DNA of 17,522 nucleotides from JBAJNN01 sp036881905 (GCA_036881905.1 JBAJNN010000034.1:1-17522); one strand, 5' to 3'; counted from the stretch's first letter, positions 6,119-15,295 are shown. Numbers and translations are program-made. Notes: generated by a model not told the origin, from the letters alone.

Positions 6119-7713
6119 TACTTGGCGAGCCGGCCCGACAGAGCGTCACGGATCAGGCCCAGGGTTGCTTCGATTCCGTAAAGGGCGATAAAGGAGCCGA
6201 AACGCGGCCCCTGTTCCTGACCGAGCAGAATTTGGTAAAGCGCCTTGAACCAGCCGCGCAGATTGGGGAAGGGGTGAGCCTTGCCGACATCATAGAGAAT
6301 CGTCTGAACCACTTCGGCCGAAGCGTCGGCCTCAAGGGCCGCCAACCGCGCCGACAGGTCTTCCAATGCCGCCCGCTCGGCCTCGTCCGGCAGACGATAG
6401 GTCTTGGACGGTTTAACGAAATCGTGAAAATAGGTCATGGCATAGCCGACCAACCGGTCGAGCACGGGATGGGTTTGCGGCGAGACCAGCGGCGCATAGC
6501 GGCGTATGAACCCCCATAAGGTATCGCTGTCATGCGCATTGGTGACGCTGACCAGATTGAGCAGCAGAGCGAAACTGACCGGCAGATCGATCGCGGGCGG
6601 GTGACCTTCATGAATATGCCAGGCCGGATTGGCGAGCTGTTCGCCGGGAGACTGAGTCGGATATTTCATCACCGCTGCGAGATAGTCGTCGAACGTCTTC
6701 GGGATAACATCGAAATAGAGTTTCTTCGCCTTGCGCGGCGTCCGATACATAAAAAATTGCAAACTGTCGGGCGAGGCATAGCGCAGCCACTCTTCGACGG
6801 TCAGGCCGTTACCGCGCGATTTGGATATTCTTTCGCCCTGTTCGCCGAGGAAGAGTTCGTAATTGAAGCCTTCGGGCGGCTTGCCGCCGAGGGCTGAACA
6901 GATGCGCCCGGACAGTCTGACACTGTCGATCAGATCCTTGCCCGCCATTTCATAGTCAACCCCTTGGGTATACCATCGCATCGCCCAATCCACTTTCCAT
7001 TGCAGCTTGCAGTGCCCGCCGGTCACCGGTACTTCAATGAGCGAGGCGGTTTCTAGATCGCGGTAAACCACGGTTCCGGCATCGGGCCGACACTCCTCGA
7101 TAGCGACCTGAAGCACCCGACCGCTGCACGGGCAGATCGGCAAAAACGGCGAATAGGTCTTTTGCCGTTCCGGCCCGAGCGAGGGCAGCATGATGGCCAT
7201 CACCGCATCATAGCGTTCGAGCACCCGCAGAAGAGCTTTATCGAAGCGTCCCGAACGGTAACATTCGCTCGCGCTCACGAAATCGTAGCCGAAGCCGAAT
7301 CGGTTGAGAAACCGGCGCAGCATCGCGTTATTGTGATCGGCGAAACTGTCATATTTTCCAAAAGGATCGGGAATCCGACTTAAAGGCTGGCCCAGATGGG
7401 AGCGCAAAAGCTCCGGATTGGGAATATTGCCGGGGACCTTGCGCAAACCGTCCATATCGTCGGAAAAGCACACCAACCGAGTCGGCGCATCGCACAGGAC
7501 TGAAAACGCATGCCGGACCATTGCGGTGCGCGCGACCTCCCCGAAGGTCCCGATATGAGGAAGACCAGAGGGGCCGTATCCGGTCTCGAACAGGATCTCA
7601 GGCTTTTTTTCGCCCTTTTCCATCCGCGCGATGAGCTTGCGAGCCTCCGCGAACGGCCAGACCCTGCTGGCCATGGCCTGTTCGCGCAGATGAGAAACAT
7701 TGGCTTCACCCAT
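6118..7713 (-). CDS. lysK: Lysine--tRNA ligase, class I
   Basis: Charges tRNA-Lys with lysine in the cytoplasm. This is the class I (archaeal-type) enzyme found in alphaproteobacteria, unrelated to class II LysS. Numbering from the ATG at 7713 (531 residues): WPFAEARKLIAR opens the Rossmann fold, PSGLPHIGT (48-56) is the HIGH motif, CFSDDMDGLRKVP (82-94) is family-typical, a cysteine pair lies in CPCSG (about 194-198), and ISKSRGN (296-302) is the KMSKS loop. A helical anticodon-binding domain follows. A GTG at 7749 would add 12 residues, but the ATG with AAAGG upstream fits better. The gene diverges from the helicase gene. Its stop codon abuts the IS remnant, so the last residue or two may differ from the ancestor; ALSGRLAK still looks like a normal family C-terminus. 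Confidence 0.95.
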   Translation of the reverse strand: MGEANVSHLREQAMASRVWPFAEARKLIARMEKGEKKPEILFETGYGPSGLPHIGTFGEVARTAMVRHAFSVLCDAPTRLVCFSDDMDGLRKVPGNIPNPELLRSHLGQPLSRIPDPFGKYDSFADHNNAMLRRFLNRFGFGYDFVSASECYRSGRFDKALLRVLERYDAVMAIMLPSLGPERQKTYSPFLPICPCSGRVLQVAIEECRPDAGTVVYRDLETASLIEVPVTGGHCKLQWKVDWAMRWYTQGVDYEMAGKDLIDSVRLSGRICSALGGKPPEGFNYELFLGEQGERISKSRGNGLTVEEWLRYASPDSLQFFMYRTPRKAKKLYFDVIPKTFDDYLAAVMKYPTQSPGEQLANPAWHIHEGHPPAIDLPVSFALLLNLVSVTNAHDSDTLWGFIRRYAPLVSPQTHPVLDRLVGYAMTYFHDFVKPSKTYRLPDEAERAALEDLSARLAALEADASAEVVQTILYDVGKAHPFPNLRGWFKALYQILLGQEQGPRFGSFIALYGIEATLGLIRDALSGRLAK

Positions 7714-7805
7714 GGTGGCTGCCTTTATGTCAAGAATGGCAAAGGACACGCTTTTTTAGGTCTGCGCCGAACCTGTGTCAATTTAACCGGATTACGGACT
7801 TATGA

Positions 7806-7877
7806 ATTTTTCTCCGGAGCGAAAAATCCATATTCATCCGCCGGGTTGATTCCGGTAGGAAGGATGCCTTCTCCTAC
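7806..7877. promoter_or_regulatory. Two palindromes in the divergent lysK-helicase intergenic region
   Basis: ATTTTTC (7806-7812) and GAAAAAT (7821-7827) flank the palindromic core CTCCGGAG. Next, GTAGGA (7855-7860) pairs with TCCTAC (7872-7877), with AGG/CCT pairing inside. Both lie between divergent genes, so they may be operators or mRNA leader structures. I recognise no specific regulator site and no clear -35/-10 pair. Confidence 0.3.
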
Positions 7878-7930
7878 GGCACGAAACGCGGTAAAATAGC
7901 AAGAATGCCGCTGGAAAGCTCAGTTATGCA

Positions 7931-10813
7931 ATGACCAAGACCGCAACCGACCCGACCGATACCATGCGCGGGCTTGAGGATGCGCCGGCGGCAGTGCTGG
8001 CTGGGGGAGGAAGGCTTGCGGTCGCGCAACCGGCGGCAGGCCAAGCGGCCATGCTGACACCGGACGAAGGGCTTAAGGCCCTGTCATTGCGACCCCATCT
8101 CGTCTGTCATGTGGGTTTTCTCGTCGATCGGCTGGGTTTGCTAAGTCGGATGACACGGAGTGAGGCCAGAAGCGCTGTGGGCGCTCAGGCCCATTTCGAC
8201 CTCGCCGAATTATTCGCCTTCGTCTATCCGGCCCGTCCTGCCTTGCCAAGCCCGGCCGGGATCGCGGAGGCTGTCGGGATCGCAAACGCCGCCATGGAGG
8301 ACGGGCTGCCCAATTTGATCCGTCAATGCGCCCGAACCATTTTGGCGGCTTTGGCGAGCGATTCATCACTCAATCCGCATGAGGCCGCCCGATTTGTGAT
8401 TTTTCTGGAACGAGCGAACTGGCCCTGGGCGCGGTTGGTGCGCGAGTCGCTTGCGCGGCGGAATTGCGACTTCGATGACATCGCATCATTATCGAGCCTC
8501 AATATCCCGGAGCGTCTGCCGGATTGGGAGGATAAGGGATGGGCCGCGCCGCCGGACACCCGACCGGTCGAAGAACAAGAGGTCGAAGCCGTATTCGCGT
8601 CCATGGCCGGCCCCGATGCGGAGGCCCGGGCCGGGCAGCGGCTTTATTGCGCCGAGGCCGCGCAAGCCTTCGCGCCGCGCGACAAGGCGAGCGAAAATGA
8701 AATCCTGCTGGCGGAAGCCGGCACCGGGCTCGGCAAGACGCTCGGTTATCTGGCGCCGGCTCATTTATGGGCGCGCCGCAACGGCGCAACAGTCTGGATC
8801 TCCACTTACAGCAGAAATTTGCAGCATCAGATTCAGCGTGAGGCCAACCGCGCCTACCCCGACAAAGCACTTCAGAAGCAAAAGGTCGTCATTCGCAAGG
8901 GGCGCGAGAATTACCTGTGTCTTTTGAATTTTGCCGAACGTATCGCCTCGCTCGGTCCACACAGCGGGCGCGCCGGCGTGTTGGGCGTTTTGATTGCGCG
9001 CTGGGTCATGGCGAGCCGCGATGGCGATATGGTCGGCGGCGATTTTCCCTCATGGCTTCCCGCACTGTTTACGTTTAGCGCGCAGGGCGACATATATACA
9101 TCGGCAACGGCCGCCGGGCTCGGCATCACCGACCGGCGCGGCGAATGCGTTCATTCGGCCTGCGCCCATTATCGCAAATGCTTCATCGAGCGCGCCATAC
9201 GCGCCGCGCGCAAGGCGGAGATCGTGATTGCCAATCATGCTCTGGTGATCACCCAGGCGGCGCTGGATCAGGCATTGGAGCCACTACGCCCGAAGGGTGA
9301 ACAAAGAGGTTCCGGTCGAATCAGGCGACTGATTCTCGATGAAGGCCATCACATTTTCGACGCCGCCGACAGCGCCTTTTCCTCGCATCTGACCGCCATG
9401 GAGGCTTTTGAACTCAGGCGCTGGCTGCGTGGCGGCGAGCCACGCGGCCGGCGCGCGCGCAGCCTGGCATCGCGTATCGGCGAGCTGATCGAAGACAATG
9501 AAAAGGGCGAAAAGGCGCTCGCCGGGATCATTGCCGCGGCGCGCATCCTGCCCGGTCCCGGTTGGCAAGGCCGCATTCGGGCGGATATGCCGGATGGCCC
9601 GTTTGAGTCGTTTCTGGCGCTGATACGGGCGCAGGTTTTGGCGCGTTCGCCATTGCGCGGTCCCTATATGAGACAGGCGCCCTGTCACCCTCTGCCGCCA
9701 GGGCTCGATGAGGTAAAATCCGAGCTTGAACAGGCCCTGAAGGCGTTGATGGTCCCCATAAGTGAACTGGCGGGAGTTTTGCTGGAACGGCTCGACAGTG
9801 ACGCGCGAAGGCTGGACAATGCGCAACGGGCAAGGATTGAAGCCACAGTTCTCAGCCTGAAACGGCGTGGCGAGATTGTGTTGAGGGGATGGCGCGACAT
9901 GCTTGCGAGCCTCGATAAGCCGGCGCAAACGGATCAAGAGGCAGACAAATTCGTATCATGGTTCGCCGTCGATTATGCCGCGGGGCGCGAGGGTGACGTC
10001 GGCATGCACCGCCATTGGATCGATCCGACCATTCCGCTTGCCGAAGCCGTGCTCAAACCAGTGGACGGGGCGATCATTACCTCCGCGACGCTCAAGGACC
10101 GCCCGCCCGATGTCCCCGATGACTGGGCCAGCGCGGAAATGCGCACCGGTGTGCGTCATTTGCCTTTCCGCGTTCGACGCAGCATCCATGATTCTCCTTT
10201 TGATTATGCCGGGCAAACGCGCATTCTAGCGGTCACCGATGTGGACCGTAACAATGACAACCAGATCGCCGCAGCCTATCGCGAGTTGTTTCTCGCCGCG
10301 CGTGGCGGCGCGCTGGGTCTGTTTACGTCCATCGACCGCCTGCGGCGGGTGCATAAGAGGCTTTTAGGACCGCTTGGACGCCAGGGGCTGACGCTTTACG
10401 CCCAACATGTGGACCCGATGGATAACGCCACGCTGGTCGATCTGTTCCGGGCCGAAACCGATTCCTGTTTGCTTGGCGCCACCGCCATGCGCGACGGGAT
10501 CGATGTTCCGGGTCAGGCTTTGCGGTTGATCGTTCTCGACCGGGTGCCATGGTCGAGGCCGGATATTCTCGAACGTACGAGAAGCAAAGCCTTCGGCGGC
10601 GGCGCATGGCGGGATATGATGGTTCGGTTGCGATTGCGCCAGGCTTTCGGCCGTCTTGTGCGCAAGCATGACGATCGCGGTGTCTTCGTCGTGCTCGATT
10701 CGCGCCTCACCAAGCGGTTCACGACGGCTTTTCCTTCAAATGTCGAGGTTGAGCGTGTCGGGTTGGTCGATACCATCGAAACGGTGGAACGCTTCCTCGC
10801 CGAACCGTTCTGA
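7931..10813 (+). CDS. DinG/XPD-like Fe-S ATP-dependent DNA helicase
   Basis: A superfamily 2 helicase of the DinG/YoaA/XPD group (COG1199 type), expected to move 5'-3' on single-stranded DNA and clear unusual structures such as R-loops or stalled forks. Of 960 residues, the first 230 or so precede the helicase core and are rich in Ala and Leu with no motif I know. The core has RAGQRLYCAEAAQAF (233-247), Walker A AEAGTGLGKT (261-270), four cysteines positioned for a 4Fe-4S cluster (C330, C406, C411, C417), NHALVI (435-440), DEGH (470-473), the ATAMRDGIDVPG segment and the motif VI stretch QAFGRLVR (904-911). Escherichia coli DinG has 716 residues, so the N-terminal extension is notable, though such long forms occur in this class. 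ATG 7931 has only a weak GGAAAG upstream. Confidence 0.88.
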   Translation: MTKTATDPTDTMRGLEDAPAAVLAGGGRLAVAQPAAGQAAMLTPDEGLKALSLRPHLVCHVGFLVDRLGLLSRMTRSEARSAVGAQAHFDLAELFAFVYPARPALPSPAGIAEAVGIANAAMEDGLPNLIRQCARTILAALASDSSLNPHEAARFVIFLERANWPWARLVRESLARRNCDFDDIASLSSLNIPERLPDWEDKGWAAPPDTRPVEEQEVEAVFASMAGPDAEARAGQRLYCAEAAQAFAPRDKASENEILLAEAGTGLGKTLGYLAPAHLWARRNGATVWISTYSRNLQHQIQREANRAYPDKALQKQKVVIRKGRENYLCLLNFAERIASLGPHSGRAGVLGVLIARWVMASRDGDMVGGDFPSWLPALFTFSAQGDIYTSATAAGLGITDRRGECVHSACAHYRKCFIERAIRAARKAEIVIANHALVITQAALDQALEPLRPKGEQRGSGRIRRLILDEGHHIFDAADSAFSSHLTAMEAFELRRWLRGGEPRGRRARSLASRIGELIEDNEKGEKALAGIIAAARILPGPGWQGRIRADMPDGPFESFLALIRAQVLARSPLRGPYMRQAPCHPLPPGLDEVKSELEQALKALMVPISELAGVLLERLDSDARRLDNAQRARIEATVLSLKRRGEIVLRGWRDMLASLDKPAQTDQEADKFVSWFAVDYAAGREGDVGMHRHWIDPTIPLAEAVLKPVDGAIITSATLKDRPPDVPDDWASAEMRTGVRHLPFRVRRSIHDSPFDYAGQTRILAVTDVDRNNDNQIAAAYRELFLAARGGALGLFTSIDRLRRVHKRLLGPLGRQGLTLYAQHVDPMDNATLVDLFRAETDSCLLGATAMRDGIDVPGQALRLIVLDRVPWSRPDILERTRSKAFGGGAWRDMMVRLRLRQAFGRLVRKHDDRGVFVVLDSRLTKRFTTAFPSNVEVERVGLVDTIETVERFLAEPF

Positions 10814-10917
10814 ATCGATATGATTTTCACCTTATATCCCTGACTTCAGCGGTTGTTGCAAAAACCGGTTGACTTTTCCTTGAGTCTATGATCGAGTGTT
10901 GGGAATAAAGTCCGCGA

Positions 10918-12918
10918 TTGAATCTGGGGAAGAGAGCAATCGAGCGATTGGCGCCGCAAGGCGACCCATCTCTGCGTGAAGAAGCGCAGCCGTTCCTTTT
11001 TGATCTGGACGGGTCGCCGGTGTATGGCGTTTGCGCGGCGGAGCCGATCGACCGCCGTCTGGCTTGCGTATTACACAGCGCCAGCGTTTTGAGCCTCGAG
11101 CAGCTTGAACATGCAGCCGATGAGGCTCGCCGCTGCAATGCATCGCTTGGAAGCGTTCTTCTAGCGCAAGGGTTGGTCGCTCAAAACGATTATTACGACA
11201 TTCTGGCTCGAATAACCGGTCTGGCGCGCCTGTCGCGGCAAGAATTGTTGTCGGGGCTGTCCGGCCTTACGCCGGATGAGGCGGCGAAAGCGGTGCAATC
11301 CGGCATGGTCCCGATCGCCGGCGGGGACGGTGATTTTCAGCTCTTCGCCAGCGACGATCCGGATCCCTCCTCGCTTCGGGCCGGACATGACGGGCCGATT
11401 ACCGCGCTGGTCGCGCCGGATGAGCTCATGGAAGCCGTCGAGACCGTTCACGGCGCGGCCTTCGCCGCACGGGCGAGTCAATATCTCGCCTGCCGTGCTC
11501 CTGAATTTTGCGCCCGTCAACGCATCACCAAAGCGCAGAGCGTTTTTTTGCTGCTCGGCGCAAGCGGCGTCGCAGCCGCTTTGTCTTTGGCGCAGATACT
11601 GACCCTCACTGCCGCGAAAGTCATGTTCGGCGCGTTCTTTCTCGCTTCCTCGATATGGAGGCTCGGTGCCTTGATCCATTGGCGGCGCATGAAAGACCGG
11701 GACCAGCCCGAACCGCTCCAACCCGATAATGCGGCCCTACCCGTCTATACGATCCTCGTGCCGCTCTATCGTGAGGCCGCCATTCTGCCTCACCTCGTCA
11801 AGGCCCTTGGCAATATCGATTATCCGGCCCACAAACTCGACATCAAGCTCCTGCTTGAGGAAAATGACGCGCAAAGCCTCGAAGCGGTGCGCAACCTCAC
11901 TCTGCCGGCATGGTTCAAGGTTATTGTCGTGCCGCGCGGGGCGCCGCAAACCAAGCCCAGAGCGCTCAATTACGGGCTCCACTTCGCCCGTGGCGCGTTT
12001 CTTGCCGTCTATGACGCCGAAGATGCGCCCGAGCGCGATCAATTGCGCAAGGCCGTCGCCACCTTCACCATGGCGCCGAGCGATATTGCGTGTCTTCAAG
12101 CCTCGCTCAACTTCTACAACGCAAATGAAAACTGGATCACGCGGCAATTCGCCATTGAATATGCGGCTTTGTTCGATCTCTTATTGCCGGTGCTTTCAGC
12201 TCTGCGCCTGCCGCTACCGCTTGGTGGCACGTCGAATCATTTTCGCGCGGACGCGCTGCGCGCCGTGCTTGGCTGGGACGCATGGAACATGACCGAGGAT
12301 GCCGATCTGGGTTTACGCCTTGCCCGCAAGGGTTGGCGCGTCGCCATGCTCGCATCGACGACCTATGAGGAAGCCAATGGCCAGTTGGGCAGCTGGATTC
12401 GTCAACGCTCACGCTGGGCCAAGGGGTGGTTGCAAACTTGGCTCGTGCATATGCGCTCGCCCGCTGTTTTATGGCGCGAGGTGGGTGGGGCAAGATTCAT
12501 CTTCATCCAACTTCTCCTCGCCGGAATCACTGTCTCAAACTTGGTTCATCCAATCTTTTACCTCACCTTGCTCGCGGATTTCGCCGTATATGCGACCAAG
12601 GGCGTTGTCCTGACCCCTTTCACGATCCTCGGCGTGGTGGTTCTTGTTACCGGTTACGGCTCTCTGTGCTTGACGGGTTATCTCGCGCTTGGCGCGCGCG
12701 CCGGGTTGAAAAAGCTGCGCCGTTGCCTTGTATCCATGCCGTTTTACTGGCTTCTGGCCTCGCTCGGGACCTGGCGGGCAATGTGGCATTTCATTCGCAA
12801 GCCCTTTTACTGGGACAAAACCGAACATGCGGTGAGCGCGTGTTTTGCAGCCCCTCAAGCCAATCCCTTGCCCTGCCGCGCCAATCGCTGTGGGCATGAT
12901 AACAAGCCAACCGCTTGA
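10918..12918 (+). CDS. Membrane family 2 glycosyltransferase with MshEN-like N-terminus
   Basis: A processive-type GT2 enzyme in the cytoplasmic membrane, probably polymerising a surface or secreted polysaccharide. Residues 45-110 resemble the MshEN/GSPII_E-N fold (LSLEQLEHAADEA, then SLGSVLLAQGLV); in XagB-type enzymes that domain binds cyclic di-GMP, but the usual RLG arginine is Ser here, so binding is uncertain. A hydrophobic pair follows at 206-254. The GT-A domain (about 275-510) has TILVPLYRE (278-286), the DxD-like YDAED (365-369), TEDAD (459-463) and QRSRW (496-500), the QxxRW motif of cellulose synthase-like enzymes. Three further hydrophobic segments occupy 526-625. The TTG at 10918 follows a stop codon directly; the in-frame TTG at 10948 has a better GGGGAAGAG upstream, so the start is unsure. 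lepA begins 32 bp after the stop. Confidence 0.87.
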   Translation: MNLGKRAIERLAPQGDPSLREEAQPFLFDLDGSPVYGVCAAEPIDRRLACVLHSASVLSLEQLEHAADEARRCNASLGSVLLAQGLVAQNDYYDILARITGLARLSRQELLSGLSGLTPDEAAKAVQSGMVPIAGGDGDFQLFASDDPDPSSLRAGHDGPITALVAPDELMEAVETVHGAAFAARASQYLACRAPEFCARQRITKAQSVFLLLGASGVAAALSLAQILTLTAAKVMFGAFFLASSIWRLGALIHWRRMKDRDQPEPLQPDNAALPVYTILVPLYREAAILPHLVKALGNIDYPAHKLDIKLLLEENDAQSLEAVRNLTLPAWFKVIVVPRGAPQTKPRALNYGLHFARGAFLAVYDAEDAPERDQLRKAVATFTMAPSDIACLQASLNFYNANENWITRQFAIEYAALFDLLLPVLSALRLPLPLGGTSNHFRADALRAVLGWDAWNMTEDADLGLRLARKGWRVAMLASTTYEEANGQLGSWIRQRSRWAKGWLQTWLVHMRSPAVLWREVGGARFIFIQLLLAGITVSNLVHPIFYLTLLADFAVYATKGVVLTPFTILGVVVLVTGYGSLCLTGYLALGARAGLKKLRRCLVSMPFYWLLASLGTWRAMWHFIRKPFYWDKTEHAVSACFAAPQANPLPCRANRCGHDNKPTA

Positions 12919-12950
12919 CCCGATCGCGCGGAGTGTTATCTACCGGCTCC

Positions 12951-14753
12951 ATGGTCCAGCTCTCGCATATTCGCAATTTTTCCATTGTCGCTCATATCGA
13001 TCACGGCAAATCCACGCTCGCCGACCGCCTGATTCAATCTTGCGGTGGCCTAACACGGCGCGAGATGCGCGAGCAGGTTCTCGATTCCATGGAGATCGAG
13101 CGTGAACGCGGCATTACCATTAAGGCGCGGACGGTTCGTCTCGATTATACCGCGCGCAACGGCGAAGCCTATAGTCTCAATCTAATCGATACGCCGGGGC
13201 ATGTGGATTTCGCCTATGAGGTCAGCCGCTCTCTGGCCGCCTGCGAAGGCGCACTTCTGGTGGTTGACTCAAGCCAAGGCGTCGAGGCGCAAACGCTTGC
13301 CAATGTCTATCAGGCCCTCGATAACAATCTTGAGATCGTGCCGGTTTTGAATAAGGTCGACCTGGCGGCAGCCGAACCGGCGCGCATATGCGCCCAGATT
13401 GAGGAGGTGATCGGTCTTGACGCCGGCAATGCCGTGGAAATTTCCGCCAAAACCGGCTTTGGCGTCGACGATGTTCTCGAAGCGATCGTCCATCGCCTGC
13501 CCTCGCCGGTTTCCGGCACGGCGGATGCACCTCTTAAGGCTCTTTTGATCGATTCCTGGTATGATCCTTATCTGGGCGTCGTCGTTCTGGTCCGCCTGAT
13601 CGATGGTGAGATCAAAAAAGGCCGGCGCATCCGCATGATGAAGACCGGGGAGAGCCATCAGGTGGAACGCGTCGGCATCTTCAAACCGGCGCAAATGTCG
13701 GTCGATAAACTCGCGCCCGGCGAAATCGGCTTTTTTACCGCGGCGATCAAGCAAGTCTCGCACACCCGTATCGGCGATACCATTGTCGCTGAACAGGATC
13801 ATAAGACAGCTCCCCTGCCTGGTTTCAAACCGTCGCGACCGGTGGTGTTCTGCGGTTTTTTCCCCGTCGATTCCGCCGATTTCGAGGGCTTGCGCAACGC
13901 CATGGATCGGCTTGCCCTCAATGATGCGAGTTTCGCTTACGAGATGGAAAACTCCGCGGCACTGGGTTTTGGCTTTCGCTGCGGTTTTCTGGGCCTGTTG
14001 CATCTGGAGATCGTCCAGGAGCGGATCGAGCGCGAATTCGGCATCGATGTGATTACGACCGCGCCATCGGTCGTCTACAAGTTGTTCATGAGGGACAATA
14101 GGCTCATCGACCTTCACAACCCCGCCGATATGCCGCGGAGCGTTGATATCGACCATATCGAGGAACCGTGGATCGAAGCGACGATTCTGGTGCCGGACGA
14201 GCATCTCGGCGCGGTGATCAAACTCTGCGAGGATCGGCGTGGGCGGCAAAAAGACCTGACCTATGCCGGATCCCGCGCCATGGTCGTCTATGAATTGCCT
14301 CTCAATGAGATGGTGTTCGATTTCTATGACCGGTTGAAATCGGTCAGCCGCGGCTATGCGAGTTTCGATTACCATATCGCGGGCTATGAGAGCGGGAATC
14401 TCGTCAAAATGTCGATTCTGGTCAATGGCGAACCGGTTGACGCGCTGTCCACCATTGTCCATCGCGACTGTGCCGAACAGCGCGGACGTCTCATGTGCGA
14501 ACGTCTCAAGGAGCTTATTCCGCGGCATCTTTTCAAGATTCCGATTCAGGCGGCGCTCGGCGGCAGGATTATCGCCCGCGAAACCATTGCCGCTGTGAGA
14601 AAAGACGTCACCGCCAAATGTTATGGCGGCGATATGACCCGCAAGCGTAAACTTTTGGAAAAACAAAGAGCGGGCAAGAAAAGGATGCGCCAGTTCGCTC
14701 GGGTCGAAATTCCGCGCAAAGCCTTCATTTCCGCCCTGAAAATTAAAGAGTGA
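12951..14753 (+). CDS. lepA: Elongation factor 4 (back-translocating GTPase LepA)
   Basis: A ribosome-associated translational GTPase that affects initiation and elongation under stress. From the ATG at 12951 it has 600 residues, the family's standard length. GTPase motifs: AHIDHGKST (14-22), RGITIK (53-58), DTPGH (80-84), NKVD (134-137) and SAKTG. EF-G-like domains follow, then the LepA-specific C-terminal domain with GGRIIARETI, KCYGGDMTRKRKLLEKQ and the lysine-rich end, which is diagnostic for LepA over EF-G or TypA. An in-frame TTG at 12915 would overlap the upstream glycosyltransferase stop and add 12 residues, but MVQLSHIRNFSIVAHIDHGK is the canonical start. It is probably co-transcribed with the glycosyltransferase and ends at a strong terminator. 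Confidence 0.98.
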   Translation: MVQLSHIRNFSIVAHIDHGKSTLADRLIQSCGGLTRREMREQVLDSMEIERERGITIKARTVRLDYTARNGEAYSLNLIDTPGHVDFAYEVSRSLAACEGALLVVDSSQGVEAQTLANVYQALDNNLEIVPVLNKVDLAAAEPARICAQIEEVIGLDAGNAVEISAKTGFGVDDVLEAIVHRLPSPVSGTADAPLKALLIDSWYDPYLGVVVLVRLIDGEIKKGRRIRMMKTGESHQVERVGIFKPAQMSVDKLAPGEIGFFTAAIKQVSHTRIGDTIVAEQDHKTAPLPGFKPSRPVVFCGFFPVDSADFEGLRNAMDRLALNDASFAYEMENSAALGFGFRCGFLGLLHLEIVQERIEREFGIDVITTAPSVVYKLFMRDNRLIDLHNPADMPRSVDIDHIEEPWIEATILVPDEHLGAVIKLCEDRRGRQKDLTYAGSRAMVVYELPLNEMVFDFYDRLKSVSRGYASFDYHIAGYESGNLVKMSILVNGEPVDALSTIVHRDCAEQRGRLMCERLKELIPRHLFKIPIQAALGGRIIARETIAAVRKDVTAKCYGGDMTRKRKLLEKQRAGKKRMRQFARVEIPRKAFISALKIKE

Positions 14754-14776
14754 CCAGGGCCTGTTGACGCTTGAGG

Positions 14777-14810
14777 CCAGGGCACAAGCCGCTGGACGGA
14801 TTTTTCTTTT
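14777..14810 (+). terminator. Rho-independent terminator after lepA
   Basis: CCAGGGC (14777-14783 region) pairs with GCC-CTGG (14788-14795) around ACAA with a single bulged G. ACGGA and a T-rich run, TTTTTCTTTT (14801-14810), follow. It lies 24-57 bases past the lepA stop codon, in the right orientation. Confidence 0.75.
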
Positions 14811-15202
14811 GAACGGGAGAAGACCTTGCTGCCGCGCCGCGTTCCGGAAAGAGAGCTTTGATGCGCTTTTTAGGGGGTAAAATCCACCGCATCCGATAAA
14901 GGATATGGCGAAAACCTCTTATTTTAACGTCGTGAAAGCTTAAAGAAAAAGGGATAGGACCCTTCTCAGCGCTTGCGCTCCTAAAACTGTACGATTTTCG
15001 CTCATACCCGTGCTCCAATCTCAAATGTTGACAAGCCCTTAAGATGCGGGATCATCCCTCAGGAGCGATATGGAGACCCGCGTCATATGAATTTTCCGGT
15101 TAAAGCGACGCAATAGCGTCTTGCCTTTAGGGCCGTAACGTATTAGGTCATGCGAAGTCCTTATTTTTTAGGGTTTAGGGCCTAGCCCGGATATTTCTAA
15201 AA
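14811..15202. other. Gene-free stretch between lepA terminator and tRNA-Arg
   Basis: I see no credible gene. A 93-residue minus-strand frame overlapping the lepA end has odd composition and no motif. A TTGACA occurs at 15028-15033 without a good -10 partner. GACGC-AATA-GCGTC (15107-15120), followed by TTGCCTTT, is a small hairpin, and GGGC-CTA-GCCC lies shortly before the tRNA. The tRNA promoter must be in this stretch, but I cannot place it firmly. Confidence 0.5.
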
Positions 15203-15279
15203 GCGCCGGTAGCTCAGCTGGATAGAGTACCAGACTACGAATCTGGGGGTCGGGGGTTCGAATCCTCCCCGGCGCACCA
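15203..15279 (+). tRNA. tRNA-Arg (anticodon ACG)
   Basis: A full cloverleaf can be drawn by eye. The acceptor GCGCCGG pairs with CCGGCGC. The D-arm is GCTC...GAGT. The anticodon stem CCAGA/TCTGG holds loop CTACGAA with anticodon ACG at 15237-15239. The T-arm is GGGGG-TTCGAAT-CCTCC with one G-U pair. CCA is encoded (15277-15279). ACG reads CGU, CGC and CGA after A34-to-inosine editing. The gene stands alone. Confidence 0.96.
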
Positions 15280-15295
15280 TTTATATCATATAAAT
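15279..15295. repeat. 17 bp AT palindrome at the tRNA 3' end
   Basis: ATTTATAT and ATATAAAT flank a central C, a perfect inverted repeat that starts with the final A of the tRNA CCA. It could help end transcription or mark an integration junction. Past this point the DNA is AT-rich and the genes look accessory. No second copy of the tRNA 3' end is visible in the window. Confidence 0.4.

Noticed and set aside
10868..10891. TTGACT plus TATGAT upstream of the glycosyltransferase as a promoter
   Set aside because: The spacing is only about 12 bases, too short for a sigma70 promoter; no better pair was clear.
13269..14666. A 465-codon frame antisense to lepA
   Set aside because: lepA on the plus strand is unambiguous; long antisense frames are a codon-bias artefact in such genes.
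14743..15024. A 93-codon minus-strand frame after lepA
   Set aside because: It overlaps the lepA stop and terminator, has low-complexity basic composition and no recognisable motif or start signal.
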